Assembly: GCF_003668575.1 (NCBI RefSeq)
Contig: NZ_RCVZ01000011.1
Location: forward strand, 62,001-126,000
DNA: 64,000 bases
Direction of reading: 5' to 3'
Origin: Falsibacillus albus
GTDB lineage: Bacteria; Bacillota; Bacilli; Bacillales; DSM-25281
In this document: positions 26,096 through 35,665 of the stretch, piece by piece
Layout of the letters: every line of letters begins with the position of its first letter
Position numbering within the stretch: the stretch's first letter is position 1
Notes under the pieces: generated by a model
The model's database searches: none
Seen by the model: the letters and a program-made list of their open reading frames with translations, nothing else
Told to the model about the DNA's origin: nothing
Program-made: the position numbers and the translations under genes

Positions 26096-26707
26096 ATGCA
26101 GAAAGTCTTTAATGTAGATGGCAGGATCTTTTCGACTTTATCGAAGGTTTTCGACCTGCTGATTTTAAATATCCTTTTTTTAATCAGCTGTGTGCCCATT
26201 GTGACGATTGGCGCCTCATTGACTGCTCTTTATTCGGTTACATTGAAAATGGTGCGGAATGAAGAGCTTTTTGTTGCCAGGGAGTTTAGGAGCAGCTTCA
26301 TATCGAATTTAAAACAAAGTTCCATCATTTGGGTGGCTGCCTTGCTGTTCTTCGCTGCTTTGATATCGATAGGACACTTTGTTGTTCCCGTCAATTCTCT
26401 GATTCTATTTCCACTTTTATTACTGGCAACAATAATCTTGTTATCGTTCATGTATGTATTTCCCATGATAGCCAAGTTCAAAAACTCCAGTTTTCATATT
26501 TTGAAGAATGCACTATTTATTTGCCTGCACTCAACGGCTTATTCGATTTTATTATTCATAATGACGCTTTTCTTTTTAGTTGTCATTCCTATTTATATCC
26601 CAAAATTATTGTTCATTTGGTTGTTTTTAGGTTTTTCCGTATCAGCTTTTTTAAAATCATTTTTATTAGAGAAGGTTTTCAATACCTATGTCAAAAAGCA
26701 GCATTAA
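26096..26707 (+). CDS. YesL-like DUF624 membrane protein
   Basis: This 203-residue membrane protein has about five hydrophobic segments. The N-terminus FNVDGRIFSTLSKVFDLLILNILFLISCVPIVTIGAS carries the DUF624/YesL landmarks (a soluble start, then LISCVPIVTIGAS and TALYSVTLKMVRNEE). Such proteins are found beside LplABC-type sugar importers (for example B. subtilis YesL in the rhamnogalacturonan cluster). Their role is not established; assistance to the importer is inferred from context. It sits between the binding protein and GH30, in the same orientation. Confidence 0.85.
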   Translation: MQKVFNVDGRIFSTLSKVFDLLILNILFLISCVPIVTIGASLTALYSVTLKMVRNEELFVAREFRSSFISNLKQSSIIWVAALLFFAALISIGHFVVPVNSLILFPLLLLATIILLSFMYVFPMIAKFKNSSFHILKNALFICLHSTAYSILLFIMTLFFLVVIPIYIPKLLFIWLFLGFSVSAFLKSFLLEKVFNTYVKKQH

Positions 26708-26731
26708 CTTTGAACGAATAAGGAGACATAT

Positions 26732-28066
26732 ATGAATATAAAACTCATCACTACGACCTATCATGAGAATATCAAAAAAACTCGCGAGAGCAGTAATGAC
26801 TTTTCTGCTGATTGCGGAGTAGAAATGAATGTAGTCAATATTTATCCAGAAATGGAGTATCAAACATTTGAGGGGTTTGGCGGGGCTTTAACTGAGGCTG
26901 CATCCTATACCTATTCTTTGATGGGTGAAAACAATCAAAAAAGAATACTGGATGCTTATTTTGGAAGTGAAGGTAACCGTTATAATCTAGTCCGCACACA
27001 CATAGATAGCTGTGATTTTTCGGTAAATCAATATGCTGCCATTAATGATCCGTCTGATGCTGGATTAACTTCATTTAGCCTAGAGAGAGATGAGCAATAT
27101 ATTATTCCTTTTTTAGAAAAAGCCCAGCAAACAGCAAATAAAGAACTAAGTGTGATGCTGTCTCCATGGTCCCCTCCGGCTTTTATGAAAACGAATGGAC
27201 AAAGGGCTGGAGGAGGATCTTTAAAACCTGAATATAGACAATTCTGGGCAGACTACATCTGTCATTATATCAAACAATATCGAGAAAAAGGCTTCTCCAT
27301 TGACATGATCACGATCCAAAACGAGCCTAATGCTACTCAAACATGGGATTCCTGCTTATATACTAGTAAACAGGAGAAGGAGTTTTTACGAGATTATTTA
27401 TATCCCTCCCTCGAAGCTAATCGTTTAGGAGATATTGAGGTCTGCATTTGGGATCACAATAAAGAGAGAATGTTTGAACGGGCCTGTGAAATCATTGATG
27501 AGGACACAAACAAAATGGTAAAGGGAGTGGCTTTTCATTGGTATACCGGCGAGCATTTCGATGCGATTAAACTGGTCCGTGAAAAATTCCCCGATAAGAA
27601 GCTTATCTTCACCGAAGGCTGTGTGGAATACAGCCGATTTAGCGAAGCTGGGCAGTTGGAAAACGCTCAAATGTACGCTTATGACATTATCGGGAATATC
27701 AATGCCGGGATGAATGCTTTTATCGATTGGAACATCATTCTCAATAAAGAAGGCGGACCGAATCATGTAAACAATTTCTGTGATGCTCCCATCATGTGTG
27801 ACACAGATAACGATATCATTCAAGAAAACCTGTCTTACACGTATATCGGACATTTCAGCCGTTACATTGAGCCAGGCGCTAAACGTATTGCTTCAACGAA
27901 ATATACCGATAAGCTGGATGTTGTCAGTATGAAAAACCCTAATGGTTCCATTGTGATTGTATTGCTGAATCGTTCACAAGAAGCAGTCCCTGTTGCACTT
28001 CGAATAGCTGGTCAAGTGACAGAGTTTTCGGTACCAGCTGCCTCTATTGTTACAGGTGTTATTTAA
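26732..28066 (+). CDS. Glycoside hydrolase family 30
   Basis: The 444-residue protein has no signal peptide and is therefore cytoplasmic. QTFEGFGGALTEAASYTYS opens the barrel, as in GH30 (glucosylceramidase-like). The acid/base is Glu198 in ITIQNEPNA and the nucleophile is Glu295 in LIFTEGCVEY. A small beta domain closes the protein (from about 370). GH30 includes beta-1,6-glucanases, beta-glucosidases, beta-xylosidases and beta-fucosidases; the N-terminal and loop features here look like the glucosylceramidase-type subgroup. An intracellular location suggests action on short imported beta-linked oligomers. A strong AAGGAGA site precedes it. Confidence 0.9.
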   Translation: MNIKLITTTYHENIKKTRESSNDFSADCGVEMNVVNIYPEMEYQTFEGFGGALTEAASYTYSLMGENNQKRILDAYFGSEGNRYNLVRTHIDSCDFSVNQYAAINDPSDAGLTSFSLERDEQYIIPFLEKAQQTANKELSVMLSPWSPPAFMKTNGQRAGGGSLKPEYRQFWADYICHYIKQYREKGFSIDMITIQNEPNATQTWDSCLYTSKQEKEFLRDYLYPSLEANRLGDIEVCIWDHNKERMFERACEIIDEDTNKMVKGVAFHWYTGEHFDAIKLVREKFPDKKLIFTEGCVEYSRFSEAGQLENAQMYAYDIIGNINAGMNAFIDWNIILNKEGGPNHVNNFCDAPIMCDTDNDIIQENLSYTYIGHFSRYIEPGAKRIASTKYTDKLDVVSMKNPNGSIVIVLLNRSQEAVPVALRIAGQVTEFSVPAASIVTGVI

Positions 28067-28107
28067 CCAAGTCGAATATATTTAAGCAATCGCTGGAGGA
28101 GATCAAA

Positions 28108-29118
28108 ATGAAGCTGATTCAAGTGGGTCTTGGAGCTCATGGAAAATGGGTTGGCAGCCAGTTTGTCATCCCATCCACGGACTTCGAATATGCTGGATTG
28201 GTTGATGCCGATCCAAAATGTCTGAAAGAAGCAGCGGAGTTATTAGAAGTTCCGAAAGATCTATTGTATACCGAATATCACAAAGGGTTTAAGGATCTTC
28301 AAGCTGATGCAGTACTTATTGAAGCAGCGTCGCATGTCCACTATGAAATTTGTAAAGAAGCACTAAATAACAACCTACATGTCCTTATAGAAAAGCCATT
28401 TACATTACATATAAATGAGGCATTAGAGCTGGTAGAATTGGCCGCACAAAAAAACATGAAAATAATGGTCAACCAAAATTACCGCTGCAATTCCAATGTT
28501 CTTACCTTAAAGAAGGCAATCCAGGATGGAAATTTGGGGCAGCCGTTGTTTGTTAATTCTCAATTTTATTATCATCATGTGGGAAAACCATACCAGCGTG
28601 AAATGAAAGACTATATGCTGCTGGAAATGGCAGTACATCATATTGATATGATGCGATTTTTATTTGAATGTAATGTTGCAAGTGTTCAGGGAAAGACCTG
28701 GAATTCACCGGAAAGCGGTTATCAAGGAGACCCGAATGTTCATGCAGTCTATGAAATGGAAACAGGAATTCCAATTTTTTATCTGGGCAGTTTGCTTTCC
28801 AAGGGCAATGAAACCCCTTGGGAAGGAATATGGAGGATCCAATGTCAAGAAGGGTCCATTCATCTTGACGACCTGGGCAAAGGCTATGGGGTTTACTTGG
28901 TGGACTCAAGTCATACCCTTTCTAAAGTACAAAATTTTGTTCCAGACTTCGCCGATATTCATGGGATTCTTAGTGAATTTGCAGATTGTATTCGAAAGAA
29001 CAGGGATCCAAGAACTTCCGGGAGAGACAATCTTCACACATTGGCAGCCATTATGGCAACAAGCGCTTCTTCAGCGGAAGGAAAGGCTGTTCATCCCTCG
29101 GATTTTCTCAAAGCATAG
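28108..29118 (+). CDS. Gfo/Idh/MocA family oxidoreductase in sugar operon
   Basis: The 336-residue protein has a Rossmann motif QVGLGAHGKW at the N-terminus, the catalytic lysine in LIEKPFTL near residue 96, and AVHHIDMMRFLF in the C-terminal domain (the family His/Asp pair). It would oxidise or reduce a sugar with NAD(P). It lies between GH30 and GH2 in the operon. Together with the redox-type GH4 in the sister operon, this suggests that a keto-sugar step may be part of the pathway, which is an inference. GGAGGAG precedes the ATG. Confidence 0.87.
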   Translation: MKLIQVGLGAHGKWVGSQFVIPSTDFEYAGLVDADPKCLKEAAELLEVPKDLLYTEYHKGFKDLQADAVLIEAASHVHYEICKEALNNNLHVLIEKPFTLHINEALELVELAAQKNMKIMVNQNYRCNSNVLTLKKAIQDGNLGQPLFVNSQFYYHHVGKPYQREMKDYMLLEMAVHHIDMMRFLFECNVASVQGKTWNSPESGYQGDPNVHAVYEMETGIPIFYLGSLLSKGNETPWEGIWRIQCQEGSIHLDDLGKGYGVYLVDSSHTLSKVQNFVPDFADIHGILSEFADCIRKNRDPRTSGRDNLHTLAAIMATSASSAEGKAVHPSDFLKA

Positions 29119-29202
29119 AGGCATGATTATTAGTGCAGCTCTACAGATTATAATAAATTGCGGATGCTTTATAGGGTGTCCAGATTGGCAGGTGTCCGAA
29201 GA

Positions 29203-31545
29203 ATGATCAATTCAAAAGCAGGTCCAGCGTCATTAACTAACAGTTTGCGTTCCACTCTAAAATTAATGAAGATTGATGAAAAAATGATTCCTTTTCAAAA
29301 TGGAATTCCATATCCATCATTTGAACCTCAAAGCCGTATGGTCCAATCACTTGAGGGAGAATGGAAAAAGAAGCGCTTTGAAGCAGATCATGATTGGACG
29401 ATGACTAAGCGCGATGATAATTGGATAGCCAAAACAGAACAAGATTCATTCGGAATTACCGGAGTGGAATTTAATGATAGTACTTGGGAAACGCATTATA
29501 TTCCGCTGCCAGAAAATAAGCTAACAGGAAAAGAAGAAGTGAATGGTGCCGAGACTTATGAAAATGGGGTTTGGTACAGGCGATGCGTTTTCCTTGATGA
29601 AAACTGGTCTGGAAAAACAATATCCCTAAAATGCTTGGGGTTGTCCTATGTGGGTGACTTCTGGATCAATGGCAGCTATGTCGGGTATCACGAAGGTGGC
29701 TATACGCCTTTTTCATTCGATGTGACTTCTTATTTGATCAACGGTGAAAACACCATCGTAGTCAGGGTCGATAATCCTCCCTGGACTTCCCGTATCGATA
29801 CGATCCCTGCAGTTGATAATGATTTCTTCAACTATACGGGAATCATCCAAGATATTTTTCTTGAAGCGACTAGTGGGGTTCACGTCGCAAGGACAGATAT
29901 CGTACCCCAAAATGTTGATGGCGATCTGGATATAACAGTAGTAGTTGAAAACCGTACGGAGCAATCTAGAAATATTTCTTTAAAAGGGAATATCTTTGAA
30001 ACGGACTTTTTATCTGAAGACTGGCTTTCCGAACCTTGTGCGAAAAGCCTCTGCAAACAAAGGCTTGAAGTAAGGGGTCTTAAAGAAATGAAGGTAGAAC
30101 TTGCTCCTTTTGAAACAAAGGTGCTTAACTATAGGCTGTCTATAGAAAATCCTAAGCTTTGGAGCATCCGGGAGCCGAATTTATATGTGCTGGAAGTTTT
30201 AATGTCTGAAGGGCAGCTTGAGGTTGATTCTTTTTATTCTCAATTCGGAATCCGAACGATCAAAACAAATCAAGCAAAGATATGCTTGAATGAAGAATCG
30301 GTTTTTCTTGCTGGTGTTGCAAGGCATGAAGAATGGCCAGGATATGGAAGAACTGCCTCTTGGGATAGGATCAAGAGTGATTTCCATCAAATTGCGGACT
30401 TATCTGTCAATATGGTCAGAACTGCACATTATCCCAACCATATTTATACATTCATTATGTTGGACCGACTGGGATTGACGGCGATGAGCGAAATCCCGTT
30501 GTGGCAGTTTGAGACGCATCATTACGAAGTGCAGGAAAATAGAGGGATCTCTTATCAGATGTGGCGTGAAATGGTTTTCTCCCACTTCAATAGACCATCG
30601 ATCATCATGTGGAGCACTCAAAATGAATCCAAAGATGTAAAGCTTCGAAAAAAATACAATGAGAAATTAGTAAATGAGGTCCGGACTGCTTATAATGACG
30701 GCCGTTTGATTACGCAAAGCGCAGCAGCTGATCAGCCTGGCTTTGACGATGAATCGATGGAGCCATTGGATGTAGCGGGATGGACAATGTATTTTGGCAT
30801 ATTCCATGGAAGCACCCCGTATGAGGGAACGAGGGACTTCATTGAAAAAGCACATCAGAAATGGCCGGATAAACCCATTATCAATACAGAGTATGGAATC
30901 TGGAGCAATGCCGATGGAAGCAACCTGCAAGAGCAAGTTGCGATCTATAATGATGTTCAGTTGGCTTTGTTGGAAAAGGCAACCGTATCACCGCAAGGCT
31001 TTATAAATGAGAAAGGATTTATTGCGGGCATCGATTACTGGACAGCTTTTGATTGGTATGTCAACCATAACCAGTTCTATCAAACGATGGGTATGTATCA
31101 TATGGATCGAACAACGAAAAAACCTTTGTATCATCGCTTTATTGAGGACCATCAGCGTTTAATGAAAACGACAAATGGGCTTGGAAAATACCAAAGTCCT
31201 GAACCAATGATAACGTTGAAGTTTAAAGAAGAAATACTATCTTCCGGAATGGTTGAATATATATTAGAAGAACCAAAGAATATGAATATATTCAATTACT
31301 TAACAGTGAAATTAATGGATTCACAATCCTTGGAAGGCATTAATGTCCAAATAGCAGATGTGAAAGGGAATATAACTTCGTTTCAGACATATGGAATTCA
31401 GGTGAACAGAGTCTATGAAGTATTTGTTCCTCTCTGGAAATTAAGTCATGAAGTGATCGCCAATGCTGCATCGATTCAATTAACCTATAATCCCAATCGA
31501 CAATTAAAAGTTCTGGAACTGGCATGCATGATGGCTGGTAGGTAA
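29203..31545 (+). CDS. Glycoside hydrolase family 2
   Basis: This 780-residue protein, counted from ATG 29203, has no signal peptide. Order: sugar-binding jelly-roll domain (from SLEGEWKKKRF, with GVWYRRCVF, DFWINGSYVGYHEGGYTPF), an immunoglobulin-like domain, then a TIM barrel with acid/base Glu475 in STQNESKD and nucleophile Glu563 in INTEYGIW. An extra beta domain follows. The family has beta-galactosidases, glucuronidases and mannosidases; the active-site text alone does not settle the specificity. The frame is open upstream to 29158. AGGTG before 29203 is the only near ribosome site, so the start is uncertain within about 45 bp. It is the last hydrolase of the second operon. Confidence 0.87.
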   Translation: MINSKAGPASLTNSLRSTLKLMKIDEKMIPFQNGIPYPSFEPQSRMVQSLEGEWKKKRFEADHDWTMTKRDDNWIAKTEQDSFGITGVEFNDSTWETHYIPLPENKLTGKEEVNGAETYENGVWYRRCVFLDENWSGKTISLKCLGLSYVGDFWINGSYVGYHEGGYTPFSFDVTSYLINGENTIVVRVDNPPWTSRIDTIPAVDNDFFNYTGIIQDIFLEATSGVHVARTDIVPQNVDGDLDITVVVENRTEQSRNISLKGNIFETDFLSEDWLSEPCAKSLCKQRLEVRGLKEMKVELAPFETKVLNYRLSIENPKLWSIREPNLYVLEVLMSEGQLEVDSFYSQFGIRTIKTNQAKICLNEESVFLAGVARHEEWPGYGRTASWDRIKSDFHQIADLSVNMVRTAHYPNHIYTFIMLDRLGLTAMSEIPLWQFETHHYEVQENRGISYQMWREMVFSHFNRPSIIMWSTQNESKDVKLRKKYNEKLVNEVRTAYNDGRLITQSAAADQPGFDDESMEPLDVAGWTMYFGIFHGSTPYEGTRDFIEKAHQKWPDKPIINTEYGIWSNADGSNLQEQVAIYNDVQLALLEKATVSPQGFINEKGFIAGIDYWTAFDWYVNHNQFYQTMGMYHMDRTTKKPLYHRFIEDHQRLMKTTNGLGKYQSPEPMITLKFKEEILSSGMVEYILEEPKNMNIFNYLTVKLMDSQSLEGINVQIADVKGNITSFQTYGIQVNRVYEVFVPLWKLSHEVIANAASIQLTYNPNRQLKVLELACMMAGR

Positions 31546-31640
31546 GTGAGAAAAGAAGTGATGAGTGCGGCTCTGCACGCAGCACTTCTTTTTTAATGGC
31601 TATATTAAACCTTGGTGTTGATATTAGTCTGTTTCCAGCT

Positions 31641-31820
31641 GTTGATTGGAGTGCAAGTCGTAGACTCCGGCGGGAAAAGCGGAGTCAGGGAGACCCCGGA
31701 AGCGTTAGCCGAATAGGCAATAGGCGGATGTTCATTAAGTTCGGCACGTCCGGTGCCAACATCGAACGACCTCACTTCCTGTGAGGCCCGCGGATAGCGA
31801 AGACTTGCACGGAAATCAAC
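31641..31820 (+). repeat. Dispersed palindromic repeat, copy R3 (long form)
   Basis: GTTGATTGGAGTGCAAG to GCACGGAAATCAAC, with self-complementary ends, a CGGGAAAAGCGGAGTC/GACTCCG arm and the nested GATGTTCATTAAGTTCGGCAC / GTGCCAACATCGAACG module. It fills most of the gap 31546-31877 between GH2 and the serine hydrolase; nothing else is seen there. Confidence 0.85.
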
Positions 31821-31877
31821 AGCGGTATTTAAAAAAGCCTTTTTACATTGAAGTTTTAGTGGTTAGGAGGAAAAGCA

Positions 31878-33347
31878 TTGCAAATGAAAAGTAAATTGCC
31901 AAGAAGTTCTCCGGAGGAACAAGGAGTATCTTCAAAAGCTATTTCTCAATTCTTGGATAATATCCAGGAAGAAAAGCACGAGCTTCATAGCTTGATGATT
32001 TTGCGTCATGGTCATGTGATTACAGAGGGATGGTGGAATCCATTTAATAGTGATAATGAGCATGCGCTATTTTCCTTGACTAAGAGTTTTACGTCTATAG
32101 CAGTTGGGTTTGCAATAAATGAAGGTCTTTTCTCTTTGGAAGATACCGTTTCATCTTTTTTCCCTGATATAGAGATTAATCAAATCAATGGGTTCAAACC
32201 TATTCAAGTCAGGGATCTACTAACGCTGAGCGTCGGCCATGAAAAGGCGACAATGGGCTGGGATCTACAGCAAATTAAAGGGAGCTGGATAGAACACTTT
32301 TTAAATATTCCTCTGGATCATGAACCAGGTACTCGATTCCTGTATAACACAAGTGCTTCTCATATGCTTTCGGCCATTGTACAGCAGGTTACAGGCAAAA
32401 AACTAATTGATTTTTTAGAGCCTAGGTTATTTGGTCCGCTGGGGATCTCGAAGCCGAATTGGCAAACCTCGCCTGATGGGCATAACACCGGTGGCCATGG
32501 AATGAGTCTAAAAACAGATGATATTGCTAAATTCGGTCAATTTTTATTACAGAAAGGTTTTTGGGAAGGCAGACAATTGCTGCCGGTGAGCTGGATCGAG
32601 GAAGCTTCATCCCTTCAAATTCTTAATGGAGACAATAAGGATGACGATTGGCAGCAGGGATATGGCTATCAGTTCTGGCTTTGTCGACATGGGGCTTACC
32701 GTGCTGATGGGGCATATGGTCAGTTTTGTATAATCCTGCCCGATCAAGAGGCGGTCGTCATAATGACGGGTGCGGTTCAAAATGGTGCACGTGTTTTAAA
32801 TCTCGTATGGGAGTGTTTATTGTCCGCAATGAGAAAAGATCCATTTCCTAAAGACCTTTCAGCTCAAACGACTTTAAGACACCAATTGAAAAATTTGAGA
32901 TTGGAAATACCGGAACTGGCGGAAATTTCTCCACTTTCCAAGGTAATCTCAAACAAGATATATAAAATGGATTCTAACATTCACAACATCAAAGAAGTAT
33001 CGATCATGTTCGATTCAGATTCCTGTACATTCATGGTTATGGATAGCAGAGGCAAACATTATATTAAATGTGGTTATCAAGAATGGGTGGAAGGCACCAC
33101 GGTACTATTCGACAATGTGTATCATTTCCTGTACCAGCCGGAAGAAGTAAAGGTATATGCTAAAGCAGGTTGGAAGAATGAGAAAGAATTCGAGATGATT
33201 TGGTGTTTTATTGATACACCTTTTACCGACAAACTGACTTGCCGTTTTGACGGAAAAAATATTCAACTAAAGAGAGAGATGAATATGGTCCAAGATCATG
33301 GTCAATATACAATTGGTGGGAGAATGGAGAAGAAATCATTTAATTAA
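31878..33347 (+). CDS. Serine hydrolase of the beta-lactamase (class C/EstB) fold
   Basis: The 489-residue protein has no signal peptide. The catalytic SxxK is Ser66-Leu-Thr-Lys69 in LFSLTKSFTS. The Y-x-N motif is LYNTSAS, and HNTGGHGMSLK gives the third (H/K-x-G) region. After the hydrolase domain (about 1-320) a beta-rich C-terminal part of about 150 residues follows. It could be an esterase, peptidase or beta-lactamase-like enzyme; esterase action on decorated sugars would fit the neighbourhood but is inferred. TTG 31878 is chosen since AGGAGG lies 7 nt before it; the ATG two codons later is 13 nt away. Confidence 0.85.
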   Translation: MQMKSKLPRSSPEEQGVSSKAISQFLDNIQEEKHELHSLMILRHGHVITEGWWNPFNSDNEHALFSLTKSFTSIAVGFAINEGLFSLEDTVSSFFPDIEINQINGFKPIQVRDLLTLSVGHEKATMGWDLQQIKGSWIEHFLNIPLDHEPGTRFLYNTSASHMLSAIVQQVTGKKLIDFLEPRLFGPLGISKPNWQTSPDGHNTGGHGMSLKTDDIAKFGQFLLQKGFWEGRQLLPVSWIEEASSLQILNGDNKDDDWQQGYGYQFWLCRHGAYRADGAYGQFCIILPDQEAVVIMTGAVQNGARVLNLVWECLLSAMRKDPFPKDLSAQTTLRHQLKNLRLEIPELAEISPLSKVISNKIYKMDSNIHNIKEVSIMFDSDSCTFMVMDSRGKHYIKCGYQEWVEGTTVLFDNVYHFLYQPEEVKVYAKAGWKNEKEFEMIWCFIDTPFTDKLTCRFDGKNIQLKREMNMVQDHGQYTIGGRMEKKSFN

Positions 33348-33404
33348 TTCCATTTTTGTTAAAATGAACATCTTAAAGAATGTTTTTAAAAGAGGGATTA
33401 TTCA

Positions 33405-34994
33405 ATGAACGACATAAAAGATCGATATATACTTGATTCTCACCAGAGGTGTCTAAGTGTATATAAATTAGATCCTTATCAACTTTCATTTCCTAGAGTT
33501 TGTCTTACGAAAAATAGATTAGAACAAAAGAAAGAACGAATAAATGAACTTCTGTCAGCGGCAAGGAAATTTATGATGAAATTAATTTCTGACCTGGAAG
33601 GGAAAGCAGTGCTTATTGTAGTCACGGACCTTGAAGGCTATATCTTAGAAATGTATGGCGACGAAAAGATGAAAAGTGATATTCAATCTTTGGGACTATC
33701 GATTGGAATCAAACTAAAGGAAGAAGAGGTAGGGACAAATAGCATTGCGATGGCATTGGACTTGGAGCAGCCTGTGCTGATAAAAGGCACTGATCATTTC
33801 CAACATAGCTTACATCAAAGTGCATGTTTCTCTGTACCTTTCCTCTATTCAGGACAAACTGGAGGTACAATCTCTGTGATGATGAGCTCCAATGATGCGA
33901 ATTCATTCCATTTAGGACTACTACAATCAGCGGTAGATTCTATCGAACGGGAAGTAAGAGTGAATCAGCAGAATAAGCAGTTGATGGTGCTTAATCAAGT
34001 ATTGATCGAGAATAGCCGAAATGGAATCATTATTACGAATGATGCGGGATTGATCATTGAATTGAACCCATATGCGGAGAAGGTGCTATCAGGGCAAAAA
34101 GAAGATCTCTATCATAAACCCATATCTACTGTTGAGAAAATAGAGAGCTATATGGAGGATACGGTAAAATTCAACAGAAAATATGAAGATATTGAAATAA
34201 AGATTTCCGATAATATCTTTCTCTTTGACTCCTTCCCTATTTATAATGAATCCCATGAACTAATGGGAGCGATTGGCCAATTTAGAGATATTACAGATCG
34301 ATTGATGTTAGAAAAGCGTGTAATGGAAAATGAAAAGTTATCAGCAATTGGTAAAATAAGTGCGGGGCTTGCGCATGAAATTAGAAATCCGCTTACCTCG
34401 ATCATAGGATTGTTGAGATTAGTTAAACGAAACTTCCAGACTGAACAAAAGCAGGAAGCATATTTCCGTATTATCTTCAGTGAGTTAGAAAGAATCAAAA
34501 ATCTTGTACATCAATTAGTTTTGAAGGCCAAGCCAGATCAAAATGGAATCTCGAAATCGTTTTGTGCCATCGAAGAAATTATCCAAGATATCATTACTTT
34601 AATGGAAAATGAGTTGGAGAATAAAAAGATTTCAGTTGAAATCAAGTCAACCAATAAAGAAAAAATATTCATTGATCGTGATAAAATCAAACAGGTGTTC
34701 ATTAATATTTTACAGAACGCCATTGATGCTATCGATTCGTATGGTCAAATATCCATTTCAACCGATCCTGATATGAAAAAGAGCGGAATAGAAATAAGCA
34801 TTAGAGATGACGGAATTGGCATGGATGAAACTACATTAAAAAACCTATTTACTCCACTTTTTTCTACAAAAGAATATGGATCGGGACTGGGTTTATCAAT
34901 GAGCAAAAACATTATTCAAATGCACGATGGAGAAATCAGCGTAGATAGTGAAAAAGGCAAGGGGACAACATTTACCATCTGGCTTCCAAATTGA
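33405..34994 (+). CDS. Soluble sensor histidine kinase, GAF-like + PAS + HisKA/HATPase
   Basis: The 529-residue protein has no membrane segment. The first half (about 45-170) resembles the GAF-like sensor of AcoR-type activators (GIKLKEEEVGTNSIAMAL). A PAS domain follows (about 195-300, from LIENSRNGIIITNDAGLIIELNPYAE). The phospho-acceptor is His324 in GLAHEIRNPLTS. The ATP-binding domain has NAIDAI (N box), DDGIGM (G1), FTPLFSTKEYGSGLGLSM (F/G2) and GKGTTFTIWLP. No response regulator is adjacent. In spore formers, orphan PAS kinases of this kind often feed the Spo0F/Spo0A phosphorelay; that role is only inferred here. It is monocistronic with a strong terminator. Confidence 0.9.
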   Translation: MNDIKDRYILDSHQRCLSVYKLDPYQLSFPRVCLTKNRLEQKKERINELLSAARKFMMKLISDLEGKAVLIVVTDLEGYILEMYGDEKMKSDIQSLGLSIGIKLKEEEVGTNSIAMALDLEQPVLIKGTDHFQHSLHQSACFSVPFLYSGQTGGTISVMMSSNDANSFHLGLLQSAVDSIEREVRVNQQNKQLMVLNQVLIENSRNGIIITNDAGLIIELNPYAEKVLSGQKEDLYHKPISTVEKIESYMEDTVKFNRKYEDIEIKISDNIFLFDSFPIYNESHELMGAIGQFRDITDRLMLEKRVMENEKLSAIGKISAGLAHEIRNPLTSIIGLLRLVKRNFQTEQKQEAYFRIIFSELERIKNLVHQLVLKAKPDQNGISKSFCAIEEIIQDIITLMENELENKKISVEIKSTNKEKIFIDRDKIKQVFINILQNAIDAIDSYGQISISTDPDMKKSGIEISIRDDGIGMDETTLKNLFTPLFSTKEYGSGLGLSMSKNIIQMHDGEISVDSEKGKGTTFTIWLPN

Positions 34995-35032
34995 TTGTGT
35001 TATCCAGCTGGCTTAATATCCTCCCTGAAAGA

Positions 35033-35079
35033 ATAAAAGAATCCGCACATAGCACCATGCTATGTGCGGATTCTTTTAT
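35033..35079. terminator. Bidirectional terminator between kinase and hydrolase genes
   Basis: A perfect 22-bp stem with a 3-nt loop (CCA). The arms begin ATAAAAGAATCCGCAC and end in TTCTTTTAT, so T-rich tails exist on both strands. It separates the convergent histidine kinase and isochorismatase-like genes. Confidence 0.92.
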
Positions 35080-35104
35080 GAAGTCTAATCAATTGATATG
35101 GTGA

Positions 35105-35665
35105 TTACAGCCCTGCTGACCATTCATCCACTGTCATGACATCAGCCTGCCTTGGGAAGACCTTTTCAGTCAGGACGCGGTGGACTTCCTCGTCGCCATC
35201 CAGGCATGCGTCTGAAAGGACGCTCAGGCCATAGTCCTTATCCGCAGCTTCTCTTAAAGTGGACAACACCACTCCGCTTGTTGCAATGCCTGTCAGGATC
35301 AGCTGATCGGCTCCAAGGCCCCGCAGGACGACTTCAAGATCGCTTCCGCTAAATGCGCTTACCCGGCGTTTCGTTACGATTGGTTCATCCGCACGCGGCG
35401 CCAACGATTCATGGATCTGTGTGGATGCCTCTGATTGGACCATGCCGCCGTGTTTTCCGATGGCAGAAAACATTTTATTTTGCCCGCTGATTTCTGGATA
35501 GCCTTCACGGAATGCGACACGGACAAACACAACAGGAATTTCCGCTTTACGAGCGGCTTCAACAGCCTTCTGAAACGGAGTCAGCACCTCAGGCTTATCC
35601 GCATAACGGGATACGATCCCATTTTGAAGGTCCATGACCAATAATGCTTTCTTCGCTGATTTCAT
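35105..35665 (-). CDS. Isochorismatase-fold hydrolase lacking the catalytic cysteine
   Basis: The 186-residue protein starts at ATG 35665, with AGAGGA upstream; the longer frame to 35752 is not supported. ALLVMDLQNGIV carries the conserved Asp, and TKRRVSAFSGSDLE supplies the Lys region. At the cysteine position of amidase-type members (usual text TGxATDxCV) the sequence is TGIATSGVVLST. Without that cysteine a nicotinamidase-like mechanism is unlikely. An isochorismatase-like or unknown hydrolytic reaction remains possible. It is cytoplasmic and monocistronic, convergent with the kinase and divergent from the DUF2252 gene. Confidence 0.8.
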   Translation of the reverse strand: MKSAKKALLVMDLQNGIVSRYADKPEVLTPFQKAVEAARKAEIPVVFVRVAFREGYPEISGQNKMFSAIGKHGGMVQSEASTQIHESLAPRADEPIVTKRRVSAFSGSDLEVVLRGLGADQLILTGIATSGVVLSTLREAADKDYGLSVLSDACLDGDEEVHRVLTEKVFPRQADVMTVDEWSAGL

